A stretch of DNA of 64,000 bases. It comes from Aphrophora alni. Its lineage: Eukaryota > Arthropoda > Insecta > Hemiptera > Aphrophoridae. The stretch lies in the NCBI GenBank assembly GCA_963513935.1, contig OY740766.1, positions 7,967,000 to 8,030,999 on the forward strand, given 5' to 3'. Numbering within the stretch: the first letter of the stretch is position 1; each line of letters starts with the position of its first letter. Below are positions 37,954-51,369 of the stretch, piece by piece. Position numbers and translations under genes: made by a program. A model generated the notes under the pieces. The model was not told the DNA's origin. It saw only the letters and a list, made by a program, of their open reading frames with translations, and did not search any database.

Positions 37954-40921
37954 TATTAATAAGTCGTTTCATTTATTTAAACGTCAACACAAATGCGCGC
38001 ATAAATAATGCGTATTAAGCATGCCAACATACAACAGCAGGGAGAAGGAAAAATACCGGTGACGTAAGTATCATTTCTAGGTCGGTATTTTGGGGGAAAT
38101 TAAGGTTTTATGATAGTCAAACTGAAAAACCAGCTCGTAAAACATACAATTGATAATTATTTTTTAAATGTTTACCACCCTACGCCAAACACACTTTGCT
38201 AATGTGCAACTTTTTATATAGAAATTCCCTCATCATTCACATCTGAGACTATGAAATATTTACCGATTCTACTCACTGCAGTAATTTGGGAGGATTTTTT
38301 AGTTATACCTATAGTGTGGCGACCTAGAGACTGATTTTTTCTCAAATTGGTTCAGTTTTATAATCGATAGTAAAAAGTTGTGATAACTGCAGATTTAAAC
38401 TTTAAAAAACTTTTTCTTGCAATTTTAACAAATTCTCAGTACAATAGCTCATTCATGTAACTCTAAAATCTTCATACAGTCCCGGCCCAAATGTGTAATC
38501 CATTATAAAATAATAGAAACTTTATTACTATAAATCTTTTTTTAAACTACACTTATGGATCGAAATTTGTATCATATCAGATTTTTCTCCAACTACGCAG
38601 TCCAGAGACGTTGTTAAAAATGATACTAGATTATTTTAAAATTTCGGCGTATTTTAAAAGTAAAACAAAGTTTTTTGACGATTTTTTTACTAATTTAATG
38701 CACAATACCCCACAATATATCGTTTCATTGTCCAAATATAAATATTTTGATAAAGAAGATAAAAAATATAAAAACAAAATTAGAAAAAATTCCAATAATC
38801 GGCTCGATTTTAAAATACAATTAATAAATACAGTACGAAAATCTGTATCAAGAAAGAATTTTCCTCTAGACCTAATTATTTCCCTAAATCAAATGATTTT
38901 GTATATAATGTACCAAGGTTTTACAAAACAAAAATGTTTAAAACATAACCTCAAAAGTCTACACTAGGCTTAATTTTAAATACAATAAACAAATATATCA
39001 AACGGCTCATCCAAATATGGATATCGAAATACAAATTTACATAATTATTTCATTTATTTAACACCTATTACGGTTTTAATTTTGTATTTTTAAGAAATAT
39101 CCCAAACCCTAAATTATACATACTGATTAGAAAATTAGTTTCACCTTTTCAAAAATTGTATATTCTATAGAATTAACTCCTCTTTTTAAAGTGTATATTA
39201 AAAACTTCCGATGCCTCCTAAAACTTGTTATTGGTAATATTATTTGACATATGTATTCATTTGTTTCCTATTTTTAGCGTTTTGCTGTAACAAACACCGT
39301 TGAACAAAAACTGAGCAATATAAAACAACCCAAACTCCACTCTCACAAACACATAAGAAGTACTTTAATCACTATTCTATCGTCTCATATATTCCAGACG
39401 TTTCGAACAGTGTAATTATTAAATTACAAGTAATTTTAAACGTACGAGAGGTTGGATGTAAACGGTAACGACTGCACATGCAAATTACAACCTAAATTAC
39501 AGGTTATTTAAAACTTCTTATTGTAATTTTTGTTACAAGATTAAAAGTTAAATACATTACATTATAAAATAATATTAGAGTGATGTAAATGAATATTTAG
39601 ACATGTAATAACGAATTAAGGCATACGAAAACAGATCATTGGTTTATTGTGTTGTTTTGTAAATCAACAATAAAATCTATATAACTAAAATTAAATGAAT
39701 ATTAATGGTCTGATTTCAGAAAAATAGATTTTAAACAATCTTCTAGGACTGTCCTCAAATTATATTATAAATGTCCCATTTCCTTGGAGCCATAAGATAA
39801 TTTCTGCCTACCGAATTTAGCTATCATTAATTTCGCTTTCGAAAATACTACACACTTCAAACAGAAACATTCATTTTGTAAGTGCTATTTAAAATAAATT
39901 ATCAAAATAGAAAATGTGTCAATACTTTTAATTTTAAATTAATAGAAGAAGATCAAAATAAACCAAATGATTATGCTTTTAACAAATTTGCATAGTAAAT
40001 CTTTATGGGAAGGGAAATAAAATAAAAAACATTATACGTTACCAAATTTGTGTATAAACCTAATAGAAATAACTTTACAACGATAGGATAGTTGAGGCCA
40101 CAATGACGAGAGAAACGATAAAACAAATTAGGAAATTTAATAGTAGACCTGTTGTAAAACCTCCAGTTTTGGAATTACTTATTTTTATTCTTTCACTTTT
40201 TAATATTTGGTTTTTTTAATAACAAATGTTTTGAAAGTTATACAAACTATATTTTAATTACAACTATTGTTTATTCTTTGTACAATCATAAAGTACTTAA
40301 TATATTACTCGTAAAATATATAGTTGGTTTTTTAAATGGTCATACAATTCAATATTAAATATTATTATCGTTTGTTTAAGTATGTATTGTTTTCCAAAAG
40401 TATTTTATATAAAAATAGCCTAAAGTAGTTTTTAACATATTCCAAAAACTCATCTTTAAAGAGCCCGGAAGTTTGAAGAAGTCAAAATATTTAAATGTCC
40501 CTATATTTTAAAATATGACTCGATTTAAATTTAATTTTGAGAAAACTTTATCCTTCAAATGAAAATAAATTCGTAATGTACCAAATAATAACAACGCTTT
40601 CAGCCTACGAACAAAACTAAGTTTGTAATATAGGCTACTAAACTCATAAAATCACCTCAAAATAAATGCATAAATTATGGAGGTACAAAAAACAATAAAT
40701 ATAAAAGTCTTGTTTTTGAATGTTAAAGCAATGTTTATGAGAAAACTAAAATGTATGAAGTTGTATTTCTTTGATTTATCTACTAGTTATGAAGATATTT
40801 TATTATTTCAATTTATTTGATTGGAAACATAAAATTCTTTTGAAATTTCCTATTTCGGAGAGTTATGTACCATAAAAAATTCCACTTATAAAAAGTTGTT
40901 TTAAATTACAAAAGGACATGT
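37954..40921. other. AT-rich non-coding DNA
   Basis: A 118-codon open frame at 38611-38967 opens with TTG, is rich in Lys, Asn, Ile and Phe as expected from pure AT sequence, and has no domain; not called. A Penelope-like CCAGACGTTTCGAACAG occurs at about 39396. Confidence 0.35.
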
Positions 40922-40963
40922 AATATTATCATTATGAGTCAATCAACTCATAATGATAATATT
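40922..40963. other. Perfect 18-bp hairpin, 6-base loop
   Basis: AATATTATCATTATGAGT at 40922-40939 is exactly complementary to 40946-40963, loop CAATCA. No poly-T or gene context suggests a terminator; possibly a relic of a small foldback. Confidence 0.8.
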
Positions 40964-42618
40964 TTCTTACTACCGCCTTCATACTTTCATTACTCATATA
41001 CACTTTTTTTTAGAAATTACACAAATATACTTTTTATTCTATATCAAAATGAAAATATAAATCCTTATTATTTCTGATTATACTGCATTTATTAATGTCT
41101 ATGCATCCGATTAAAATATTTTTTAAAACAGCTCTCCAGAATATACATTCATTATTTTATAATTTATAATATGTTTACTTAATTTGCTTTATGAGTGTAT
41201 ATTTGTAAATTATATAGAATATCTTAAAACATTAGTTAGAGAAAAAAAAAAGCAATGATAAAATGTTTTATATAATTACCCGAGTTTAAGACCAAATATT
41301 ATTAACCCAATAAGTTTTATTATAATGCAGCAGCAATTATTATGCTAACAATGTGAAACACAATATTATACGTTGTCAAAATTAAACTACTCATTTGTCC
41401 TTTTTATTTCAGACGAAATGTCGGACTGGTCATAAAATCAAAAAATGTACAATTTTAGTTTAAACACTTCTTGTTTGGGTATATTTTAAATTTGTTTATT
41501 AGCCTACCCGTGCAAGAAGATAATTTCAATGTTTAAAATAACCGGAAACAAAGTTGATTTTTTTCCTTTAGAAGTTTTTACAATTTACATACCTAAGTAA
41601 AATTATACATATGCATAATATTATCCAATAACAATTGAGTTTAGTTGTGGCTTTTTTTCCCCAATATTATTTTCTTATTATTATATTTAAATTAATTCTT
41701 TCAATGATTGTATATAATTTTTACGTTTATTGGAAGAAGTTTCCTTTTTAATTAATTTAAAATAATAACTAATAATAGTAGTTTGTATGCTAATTATGTT
41801 TTGTGCTGTTTGACCCAACTAAAAAAGTAGAAATGGCAGTGAAACGTTACACGCTGTATGTTTTAAAATATTACTTCTATCTAGAATTTACGCCGTAGAG
41901 TTATTAAAAAAAAAATAATACAGTATTAAATTGAAAAATACAAACTTTTAAGACATTTTAAAATATCGGCTTCAAAAGTATCATCAGTTATATACGCGTT
42001 CGTAAAAATTATATGATAACTATATTTTTAATTTCAAATTTCTCGTATCGAAAATAATTTCTGTAAGTTATATTCGATCTACTAATAAATAACACAACTT
42101 CTCATATTTTTTTTTCATTTATAAAAAAATAACAGTTGAACTCGAATATTAAATATATTTTCTGAATATTATATTGGAACATCGCTAAACTTTGACTGGT
42201 GTTTAAAAAGATCGGTTCAAACTTGCGTAGTACTATTCTGATTTGTCAACAAATAATTATTACTTTTATAAAGAATTTGAAAGCTATTTTTTTTTTTTTT
42301 TTATTGAATTTAATGCATGTTAAAAACTTTAATTTTTCATATTTAAAAAATATTTTTACCCATATCCGGATACTAAAAAAAATAATATTTAGCTATTTTA
42401 ACGCAATTAGAAGTTGAAATTTTGGTAAATAATATCTGATAAACGCTAAAAACAAATTGAACGTTGGAACAATGGCGTCGATGTATAATTTTCGCCGTTA
42501 ATTTCGTTTGTAAAACATCGTGCTTTTCCTTCTTGTTCTAGAAACACTGCCTCAACACTCAAACGAGATATTAAAGTGCAACAATATAACTTTAAATGGT
42601 GCAATTCGGCGGACTTAC
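40964..42618. other. AT-rich non-coding DNA
   Basis: Nothing recognised. A CAGACGAAATGTCGGACTGG fragment at about 41412 may be a Penelope-like relic. Confidence 0.35.
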
Positions 42619-42704
42619 CCAAAAAACACTGTGGGTTGTCCAGCACTTCTGCGTTGGATCCTATCGTGTTAAAGTTCACCTGTGACAGCTTGTTACTTTT
42701 GTCA
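42619..42704 (-). CDS. Possible coding exon with a consensus splice donor
   Basis: On the minus strand the frame GDKSNKLSQVNFNTIGSNAE, followed by VLDNPQCFL, is open and ends at TTTTTTGG followed by GTAAGT (42613-42618), a near-perfect 5' splice site. Composition is richer in G and C, with more balanced amino acids than the AT-driven frames elsewhere. The exon start is uncertain: the nearest candidate acceptor, TTTCGGAG at about 42705, lacks a good pyrimidine tract, and the frame meets a stop just upstream. I do not recognise the protein. The GC-richer stretch at 43020-43260 lies upstream on the same strand and might be the 5' part of such a gene. Confidence 0.3.
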
Positions 42705-43019
42705 CCTCCGAAACATCATTTTAAAATTTAATGAAACCAAATAAGTTTTATTATAAACGTGAGAACACTTTAAAGTCACAACAACACAAAACACTTCACT
42801 TCCTAAAATGCCTGCTTTTATAAAATGAACCACAAACCGTACGATTGTAAACTAACTTGAAAATGCTTCATTTGTAAACAAAACAGAACCATTAGGATAA
42901 AGACTTTGCATTTAATTTTAAAGGTAAACAAACATTTTTAAAAAACGATGGTCTATAATCAATTTTCTTTTGGTTTTTTCACTAAATCCTGCGAAGCATG
43001 ATAAATGAAAGGTCCTTGA

Positions 43020-43260
43020 AGGTGGTACCGGTCACAGAAAACGCACTTAAAAATCACACACCGATTCAAGATTTGAATTGTTGAACCGTAGGATATCATC
43101 GGACCCTGGCAAGCACTGGAGTGATACCGGCCGACACACGCTTCAGCGGCAAAGCAAACGGTCGGAACAGTTCCCCCCACCTCCCCTCTGAACACAGGTA
43201 CAGGTGTACCTCCCCTCCCTATCCCCCCACCACCCACACTTTGACTAACAGTTTTAACAT
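43020..43260. other. GC-richer, pyrimidine-rich island
   Basis: Contrasts sharply with its AT-rich surroundings; contains CCGG and CCCC-rich tracts at 43170-43240. Frames on both strands are open over part of it, but their residues (Gly/Pro runs) reflect the simple composition. Could be a promoter or 5' UTR island for a minus-strand gene; unproven. Confidence 0.25.
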
Positions 43261-46200
43261 CTCTTTTACGTCAGAAGAACATAGTGTTACCAATAAGCTT
43301 CCATCATGAAAGTTGATAGTTTTTAGCAAGTCTAAAGATAAATTCAACATCATGCGACACCAGAAGTCGCTACTGACTGACACACTTATCAACAGGAGTT
43401 CTTGATATTCCTAGGAGGAGGGGAGTTCTACATTCGGAGTTTTGATGAGACTTATGGTGTAACGTAACCAGAAAAGTCAAAATATAACGAAACTTAAATA
43501 TAGACAACTTTATAAATACCAAAGAATTAAATGCAGTGGATGCTAAATTTGAAATGTTCACACCTTTTTTGAATCGATGCCTCATAGGACAGGCGTGTGA
43601 TACATGACGAAATATCTAATAAGTATACGAAACCTTTCCACACACTCATAAATAAAAAAGAAAATAAGAACAAAACTCAAAATTATGATATTTCTCAAAA
43701 CCGAACTTACGATTTTTATCAAATTTTGTTAAAATAGACGACACAATATTAGTTCCGTATATTTTTAAAAAAATTTTCACCTAGGTAAAATCTGCAGAAA
43801 TTTTGATGAAACAGTGGTCATTCAATGTGCGGTCTCTTTAGTCACTATATGGCTTTTAATATTAAACATTAATTATATTCATTCAATTTTAAGATCTTTG
43901 GATTAATTTTAAAATTACAATACTGACATATATGAAGAAGATATGTGCGTATATATAAAGCAAAGTATAATAACAAATACAGGGAAAATTAGTGCAAACA
44001 TAACGTACTGTATATACTAACATCTTCAAAAACCCGGTGTAGGTAAAAAAATAAAATAAAATAAACAACGGGCACTTAAAATCCGGCATAAATGTTTTCT
44101 ATTAAATTTTGGTAAAATTGGGAAGATTATGACTGACCGTAATGTGCTAAAACGTTATTAAATAAAAATTACAATTTAGGTAAAGTGGGAGAGGAACGAC
44201 AAGTGGTACTGTCCACTTACAAATTGTACTGAACTCTAATTTCATGTATCGACCTAGATTGAAACAATTTTAAAATAGACATTCTAGGCGTTCCAATCAG
44301 ATATTTTTCTGATGATGACAACGAATGATGTTTGTTTTTTTTAATATTTGGTTTTAATAATGAGTTTATGAGAAATATTTGTGCACAGATTATTATTGTT
44401 CTTATTTAAATAGAGGTTAGAAATTCTACTTTTAAACTAAATCTACGAAATTAAATTACACTAAGTTATGTTGTTTCTTTTAATACTTACATAATTTTGG
44501 CGTATTTACTGTCTTGCGGCAGCTGTGTTACTTGAAGTTGAATGTGATTATTAATTTCCAAGCACTTAAAATGCGTCATAGTATTCTTTTTGTTCGTCGT
44601 AAAACCTAAAAAAGAAAATAACATTTCCTAATTTGAACAAATTTACTTAATAAAACAATATGTATGTGAAAATATTTGTTTTATTGTTTGCAGCCCCTTT
44701 TGATTCATTTTTATTCAATTGAAGGATAATTAGTTTATATTACGTACACTTTTCTTCCTCGTTAACAATTTTGAATCAATCGAAAACATATATTTTGAAA
44801 CAAAAAGAAGGAAATTTTGAAACAGCTGATGTTTTGATCTTACAAAAATCGTAAGACTTCAATATATTAGTATCGAATGTCTATTTTCGTATGAATGGTC
44901 AGAATATTACACCTAAGGTAAAGAGGGAAGAGCATAATGCCTTGGATAAAAAGAGTAGCATTGAGGAGAAGTTGAAAACTGCTGGAAAAATCAAACAACT
45001 GGCAAATTATTCCAAATTGGTGGAAAAGAGATAGAAGATGAACAAAATATTACATATATGACTAGCTGTGTGTCCTACACACTTGGAACAATGGGGATGT
45101 GTAAAACAGAATGCGTACGGTAATTTTGTATAAGGTATAGAAAGCATAAAATATTTCACGGAAAACAAAATTGAGAATTTTTGCAAAATATTTAAAAAAA
45201 TTTCCATTATGGATGCGATATATAAAAGGCGTTGAAGTCTGTAACTGTACAGGTATTTCTAAAAAATTAGTCTCATAAAATTATTCAATGTAAAATCGCT
45301 GTAAACACAAGTGATACAAAAAACATAGTTGTATGAAGAAGAAAGTGGAGATAACTACGATCACTTTTAGGAAAAGACAGTGACAAGAACAGAGGAGAGG
45401 AAGAGGAAATAAAGGACGGAGAACTATATAATGAAGATATTATTGACGTTTGGTAGAGTCCCTACCCAGTACTTAGTGCAATAAAAATTGTTTTGCTTTA
45501 TATATACAATTCAAAGAAATGAAAAAAGAAACTTCATTTAAGACCGTATTTTTCAACATCGGTCATATTGATTTTAATCAAATTTTGCTGTAGTGCGTTT
45601 CCTGATAAGGTACCAAATAAAAGAAATGTTTTGAAGACGGGAACTGAGTAAATTAAGTATCAATGTTTAACTGATTTTTAGCTAAAAAGTAAGTTGTTTT
45701 CTATATTGTGTAAAAAAATTAAATTCCGATAATTAACTTATATTATTTTGATCCAAATATCTGATTAAATATCAGATATTTTCAAGAACAAAAAAAAAAG
45801 AATATTTTCATCACAAATCGGAAACCTTTTAAATCTTACATTCGAATTTGTTTGGGTTTTAGAAGGTAATATTGTAGAAATCTATGTCCAAAATGCTAAA
45901 AAATAAATAAATATGACATGCCCATCAAGACACTAAATTGTTACACATTTTTGGCCTACCTTCATTTTTAGTAGTACATCATGAACGCTGATTTCGACCA
46001 ACATTAATTTAATCTTTCCATTGGACACCCTGTTTAATTTTTTAACAGTCAACGTCAATTGGTAGAGTTTTTAAAACGTCTATAAATAAAACACGGACTA
46101 TGAAAGTTGTCTGTTTTAGCGGATTTTAACGATTAATTCCCTACAAGAAATATTTGTTTTTGGCAATAAACTAAAGCGATCAATTTAAATTTTTGTAGAT

Positions 46201-46778
46201 TTATAACTTTCTTTCTCAATAAAATTACATTACTTTTTGTTTTAGAATCAATAAGAAACAATAGCGTTGTATAAACGGTTCCCGTAAAACCGTTGCTAAT
46301 CCACTTTCTTTAAAGTTCATTCTCCCATTTACAAATTTTCCTAATATTATAATTCTTAATTTCATTTTTCCAATCCTAAAACTACTTTCAAAAAATGTAT
46401 ATTATACTTAGACAATTTTAAAATATTTAAATAAAAAAACGTATTTTTTATTTATAGATTATAACCCAAAGTTCCATATTCGTTATAAAAGCTGAACTAA
46501 TACACACCCTACAAAGTTCAAAGTGAATTATGAATAATAACATTTACATCAGCAAGAGGTCTTTATTTGGACGAGGAAGATCTTCAAATTTACCTCAGGA
46601 TTTAGCGACAGATTCAGTGTCTCTGCGTTTCGTCGCCATTTTAAAATGTTCCAGTAGTTAACAACAATAACATACAAAATTTACAACCTAGCGAAGGTTA
46701 CTGGAGATTTGACTGCTCACAGCGTAGTCAAACTAACCTTCTATTTCCAGAAAAGTTGTAAGAAAAGAGACGCTTTGT
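43261..46778. other. AT-rich non-coding DNA with transposon termini
   Basis: About 43640-43830 resembles the dispersed repeat family (ATTTCTCAAAACCGAAC, ATCAAATTTTGTTAAAAT). GGACACCCTGTTTAA at about 46023 looks like the right end of a TACAGGGTG-type element. No gene recognised. Confidence 0.35.
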
Positions 46779-46832
46779 CCTCAAATACTCTTAATAGCGT
46801 CAGGACAGAAGAGGACAAGAACTAGTCAAGAT
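46779..46832 (+). repeat. Third copy of the 22.2-kb dispersed repeat
   Basis: TCCTCAAATACTCTTAATAG, then GTCAGGACAGAAGAGGACAA and GAACTAGTCAAG, parallel 22182-22240. Confidence 0.5.
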
Positions 46833-48894
46833 CGTCTATTAAGAGAGGAATCGAATCTATTTGATTGACGAAGAAAGTTGTTGATCCAGCTAGGATATAT
46901 CTGGATCGCTGTTTATTAAAAGTGAGTCTCTGAGAGGAACAAACTTGGAGACTAACGTCATTCTTATAATTGTAACCTTACACATTCTCTGTGCATATTT
47001 GCTTCACTAGAAGGTGATAAGTCTGAATTTTTACAATGGTACAGGAATTTTGACAATACGCAGAAATAATAAAGAATATTATAAAACAACGGAATAAGAA
47101 AAATAATTACTAAGGAAAATGTTATTACAAAGTTTAGTTTAGGATCTATAGATTAGTTTTACGGGATAACTTCATAGAGCCTAGTTATTTAACATGTCAC
47201 TTTATACATATATTAATACTATAATACTATGATACTATAACATATAATATGTCACTTGATTTTGATAAATACTTGTGTCAGATCAACCGATTAAAAGAAA
47301 GCGTATAAGAATGTTTGTTCAAGTCTCAAATCTTCATAATTCGTGCGGAAATCTTTTGCAGATCTTTGTAATTGTCTCTGCGAGGGAACGGACAATACAA
47401 AATATTAGAAACGATACAGATTCAATTTATTCACTAATGTCACGACACAATGTAGGTTCTTATCCATCGCACCTATCTAAGAGTATTACCTGGATAATTA
47501 CATAAAGCTAACCCTACTACCTTTGCATATAGACTACGAACAATATGCGGTTCAAGTTGAATACTTTGAAAGAAAATAAAGTAACTCGTCATACGTCGTG
47601 ATAGAAAGTTGTTTTTTATTGTTTATAAACTACAGCCTGCAGTTTAGGTAAGAAAAAGTAAAATCCATGTTTATCGATGTGAACCTTCATTATTAAATAT
47701 AATTTATTTCATCAAGCTGGAAAATTAAGGTAATTTTGTCTATTGTAGGACCTAAAGGAAAGAAGTTGGTTACGAAAAATTTCCTCCATTTTAAAACTTA
47801 TTATACCTTTCTTTGTAGATAAGTAACTTATCAAAAACCAGTAAATTCTGTTTTGAGTGACAAGTGTGACAATATCTCGATTAGACGTATTTGATTGTTA
47901 AGCACTTTAGGCAATATTGAAGTTGCATATAGAGAGAAAATAATTTTAATACTGTATTACATATTTTATTTAAGATCGTAGAAAGAAAAAATTATCGTAA
48001 ATTAGTATAGATTGTGTGAAATTGTGGATGTTCTAGGAATTACAGGTGAATTATCGCTAAACAATAATTCAAATTGTCACATTTTTTATTTTATGGTTAG
48101 ATTTTGTTTGTTAACAACTGACGCAAGAATTTATATAAATATGAAGAAAAAAAAGTTGGCCAATACAGTAATTTCATGCATATGTATATGCAATATGTAT
48201 GAAAATAAAATTACTAATTTAAACAATAGAGAAAAAGAGGAAGCAGTTCAGAGTTCTGACTGAAAATAATATATGTTTATTTTTAAAATGGTACGGTCTG
48301 AACCTTGAATTAGTAGAAAAAATACATATTTTTTGTAATTGTATAAAAAAACCAAAGTGTAGGCCTACACTAAAGTAATTAAATGCCATAATAAAGTTTT
48401 TTTTTTTTTACAAATTTATATAAGTCAATATATTAAAACATTCATAATCATATAGCATATGATTTAACACACAAATTTAATAACACATACTTGGTACTTA
48501 AATTTTAAATTTTATTGTTATATGGTGGGGGCCTAAAACGCTGAATCTCATAATCTACCCAAACGAGTTTGCTTCAATTTTTGTGAATGTGAATAATTTT
48601 ACAAACGAGACCAAAATCTATCAATGTTTATTTTTAAATTCATTGCGTTGAAAACTATAAGATCTTGACTTAACTGTTTCCTCTCGCTTTGTATTGACGT
48701 ACTATTACTAAAATATACATTGGGGTTTTTTTTCTTACAAATCAGGCAAGTTTTCATAGATTCATTAAAATCTTAAATTCAAAACACAAATATTTAATTT
48801 GATATTCATAAGTATTATGATTACTACAATATTAGTAATATCCTTTTGATGAAAACAAGAAAAGACGTCCTATAAATATGAAAAAAAAAAAACA
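46833..48894. other. AT-rich non-coding DNA
   Basis: Short open frames at 47275 and 48012 have no ATG-initiated, biased or recognisable coding content. Nothing called. Confidence 0.35.
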
Positions 48895-49180
48895 ACACAA
48901 AATAGGCGGCAGCGGAAATCCGCTTTTGCATAATATCTCCGGTGCGGATTGAGGCAAAGTGTGTTTCAACAATAAACTCAAGATTGCGATCGTAGTAGAG
49001 TTAATTAATGCAGAGAAATACACACACAACACTCAGCACGTGCCAGACCAAGCATTGCGACAGAACCGCGCGTTAAAGTCTCTGAGCAACGGTAACGTCT
49101 TAACAGTTTGTTTGTTTTGAACGCTACACGGCTACCTGGGCAGGGGGCACAGGTCCACAACACCAGATGGTTGGTGCTAT
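48895..49180. promoter_or_regulatory. GC/CpG-richer island with E-box, possible promoter
   Basis: Roughly 280 bp, noticeably GC-richer than its surroundings. It includes a small GCGGNNNCCGC-type hairpin near 48910, a CACGTG E-box at 49037-49042, and CpG clusters (ACCGCGCGTT at about 49066). No TATA box or adjacent exon could be fixed, so direction is unknown. Confidence 0.25.
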
Positions 49181-50280
49181 TCACCTATTACAAATCACTG
49201 TTATTTAGTCTCTTGTATTTCGAAGAGATAACAGTTAAATAGACGAAAACTATCAGATTATTTTAACTATAAACTAGGTAGTCATCAAATGGTTAAAACT
49301 GGTTTAAAGTAAATTGCTTGGTTAACATATTGAAACCATCAATTTTAATACCTGTTTTTTCTAATTTTTCACTTGTGAGAGTTTGATTGAGAACGTGTTT
49401 TCTAAAAAAGAACAAACGTTTGTGACTCAACAAAAAATACACATAAATAATGAAACACTTTTGTCGACTTTGTTTATTAATCTAAACATTTATCTTATAG
49501 TAATTTTAATGAATCATCTGTTTATTTAAATTGTAAAATTTAGTTCTTGTTGTTGGTAATAGCTTTCCAGAAAGAGATATATTTGTTTGTTTCTTTAAGT
49601 GTATTTGAAATTGTCAATCAACAATTTAATTTGACTCAAGCCAAAATTAATAATCCTACTTCATTACAACTGACATGATTCCGAGTTCCAATTGTGTGTA
49701 CAAAATAGTTATAATCGGTCCAATAGATTTCAAAATATAAGTTTACAACATTTCGATTTTAACTCGCTACCATGGTGAATCACTCCTGTTCCAACAAAAA
49801 GGTGAATAAAATTCGAATAACTCCTTCTGTCAACCAAATACAAAACCAAAGTTCAAGAGCATACGATAAAGTCATAAAGATGATACTCTCTCGTCCTGTT
49901 TCAAACAAAGAAGAATTTTACACTACACTATCCAAGAAAATTCCGTCTCAAGAGTAAAAGAAATCCTAGACGTCAAAAGGTTGAAGACTTCGAAATGAAC
50001 TGAAGCTCTTTTTGATAAATGATTAGTAAAATACAAAGTTTCTTATAACAAACCATATAGTACGGTGGCTAGACTTCATTTTACAATTTTTCAAATTATT
50101 CGCAAACAGTTATTTCCTTTTATTTAAGGTTTGTTATTTAAAACTTTCATACTTCACCAAAATTTCTTTCAAATCGGTTTTGTCGATTTTAAGGTACTAC
50201 GTCTAAGGTTTATTTTCATATTTGAATGATAAGTATTTAATCATTTTGCACTACCAACACGGCTTGATAATACAGTTACT
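49181..50280. other. AT-rich non-coding DNA
   Basis: An ATG in strong translation context (GCTACCATGG at 49766-49775) opens 61 codons to 49957; the product is unrecognised and ends in a plain stop. Possibly chance. Confidence 0.3.
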
Positions 50281-50580
50281 AACTGAAATAAAGTACAAAG
50301 CTTACGGCGCGAGGCGAAGATATCAAAGTCTAAAGCAATATGTATTTCTCACTACACAAGAAGGACTTACTGTGAGCAATAAGAAGTCTGCTAAATGAGG
50401 TAATACCTAATTATAATGGGGTTGGTAGAACAAGGCGTCCGCCGGTTTTGCTCTTACGAAAGGAGACTGCAGAACACCTTAAACGGTTTTTATAGAACCT
50501 GAAGACTTTAAGGATGGTGGTTTAAAACTCCTCAAGGTCTAGAAAGGAATTGTAAAGACAAAGAGAGTAAAAAGTCTTGA
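50281..50580 (+). pseudogene. Possible non-LTR retrotransposon (RNase H-end) relic
   Basis: GC-richer than its surroundings. A plus frame reads RTRRPPVLLLRKETAEHLKR at about 50426-50485. The ETAEHL core resembles the conserved zinc-knuckle end (EETAEHxLxxC) of Jockey-type RNase H domains, and further remnants (GGLKLLKV, KTKRVKSLELL) follow in another frame. The cysteines are lost and several stops and frameshifts intervene. Alternative: coincidence in non-coding DNA. Confidence 0.3.
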
Positions 50581-51237
50581 ATTACTTAATTATAACAGTA
50601 ACCGTTGATGTGAAACCTGAGCTTTATTTTTAAATATCATGCGACAATAACAGGGTTATAATTATTGCAAAACGTCGTTTTGACGATTCAAACAGGAAAA
50701 AGCATGGCATCCTATTAGGGAGATAATTTTTAATCGAATACATGTTAGTGATTTATTAAAACCAATTGAAAATTATCCTGCATTTCTACGAACTGTCTCA
50801 TGTTCCATGCTAAATTGATTGAGAGAGAATATGTTAAAAAGTGTTAGGTTCAACTGCGTTTGTTTATAGTTTCTTCTATTTTACGATCAATTTTATAATT
50901 GAAAAGTAATGATGAAGCCTTTAATTACGCGGCCAATTGAAATTTCAAATAAGACTGTTTCCTATTATAATCTACACGATGACTTGTTTGATAGTGAAAG
51001 CGTCAATTTGCAACGAAAAAAAACCAAAATCAAAACTATATTTCTACGAGATATTTATATTCAGAATACACTATCATTTTTGGGAATTAAAATTGAAAAG
51101 TATAAGTAAAACTGAAAGACATTCTTGCTGTTTCATAAATTAAAGTTCTATACAAGACGGCGGATTCAATGATGAACAAAAAATAAAATACATCTGTGCG
51201 GAGGAAGTGGATACACATCTTCTCTTGCACTGACGTT
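50581..51237. other. AT-rich non-coding DNA
   Basis: Two overlapping short frames at 50909-51143 are unrecognised and AT-driven. Confidence 0.35.
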
Positions 51238-51369
51238 TCAATAATTGTAGGTGATCTTACCCTCCAGGCCTACCAACATAGGCAAGACTTTTCTTCATCT
51301 TCTCACCCCTATGATTCCCAAATTGCCTTCCACATCCTCCAACCATCTCTTTCGAGGACTTTTCTTCAT
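51238..51369 (-). pseudogene. Non-LTR retrotransposon C-terminal relic
   Basis: The minus-strand frame from 51369 reads SPRKRWLEDVEGNLGIIGVR. It matches the motif RPRKRWxEDVExDLxxxGVRxW that precedes the end of many arthropod LINE-type ORF2 proteins. The tryptophan expected after VRR is replaced by TGA, and the sequence loses similarity soon after. The minus strand continues into GAAACGTCAG, a Penelope-like ending, suggesting juxtaposed relics. Upstream reverse transcriptase sequence is not present, so the copy is a short 5'-truncated fragment. Confidence 0.55.

Noticed and set aside
38611..38967. 118-codon plus-strand open frame
   Set aside because: Begins with TTG, composition is pure AT bias (Lys, Asn, Ile, Phe), no domain or splice signals.
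42959..43237. 92-codon minus-strand frame rich in Gly and Val
   Set aside because: Residues reflect the pyrimidine-rich composition of the island; no start context or domain.
49772..49957. 61-codon frame with a strong ATG context
   Set aside because: Unrecognised low-complexity product, stop without splice donor; could not be supported as a gene.
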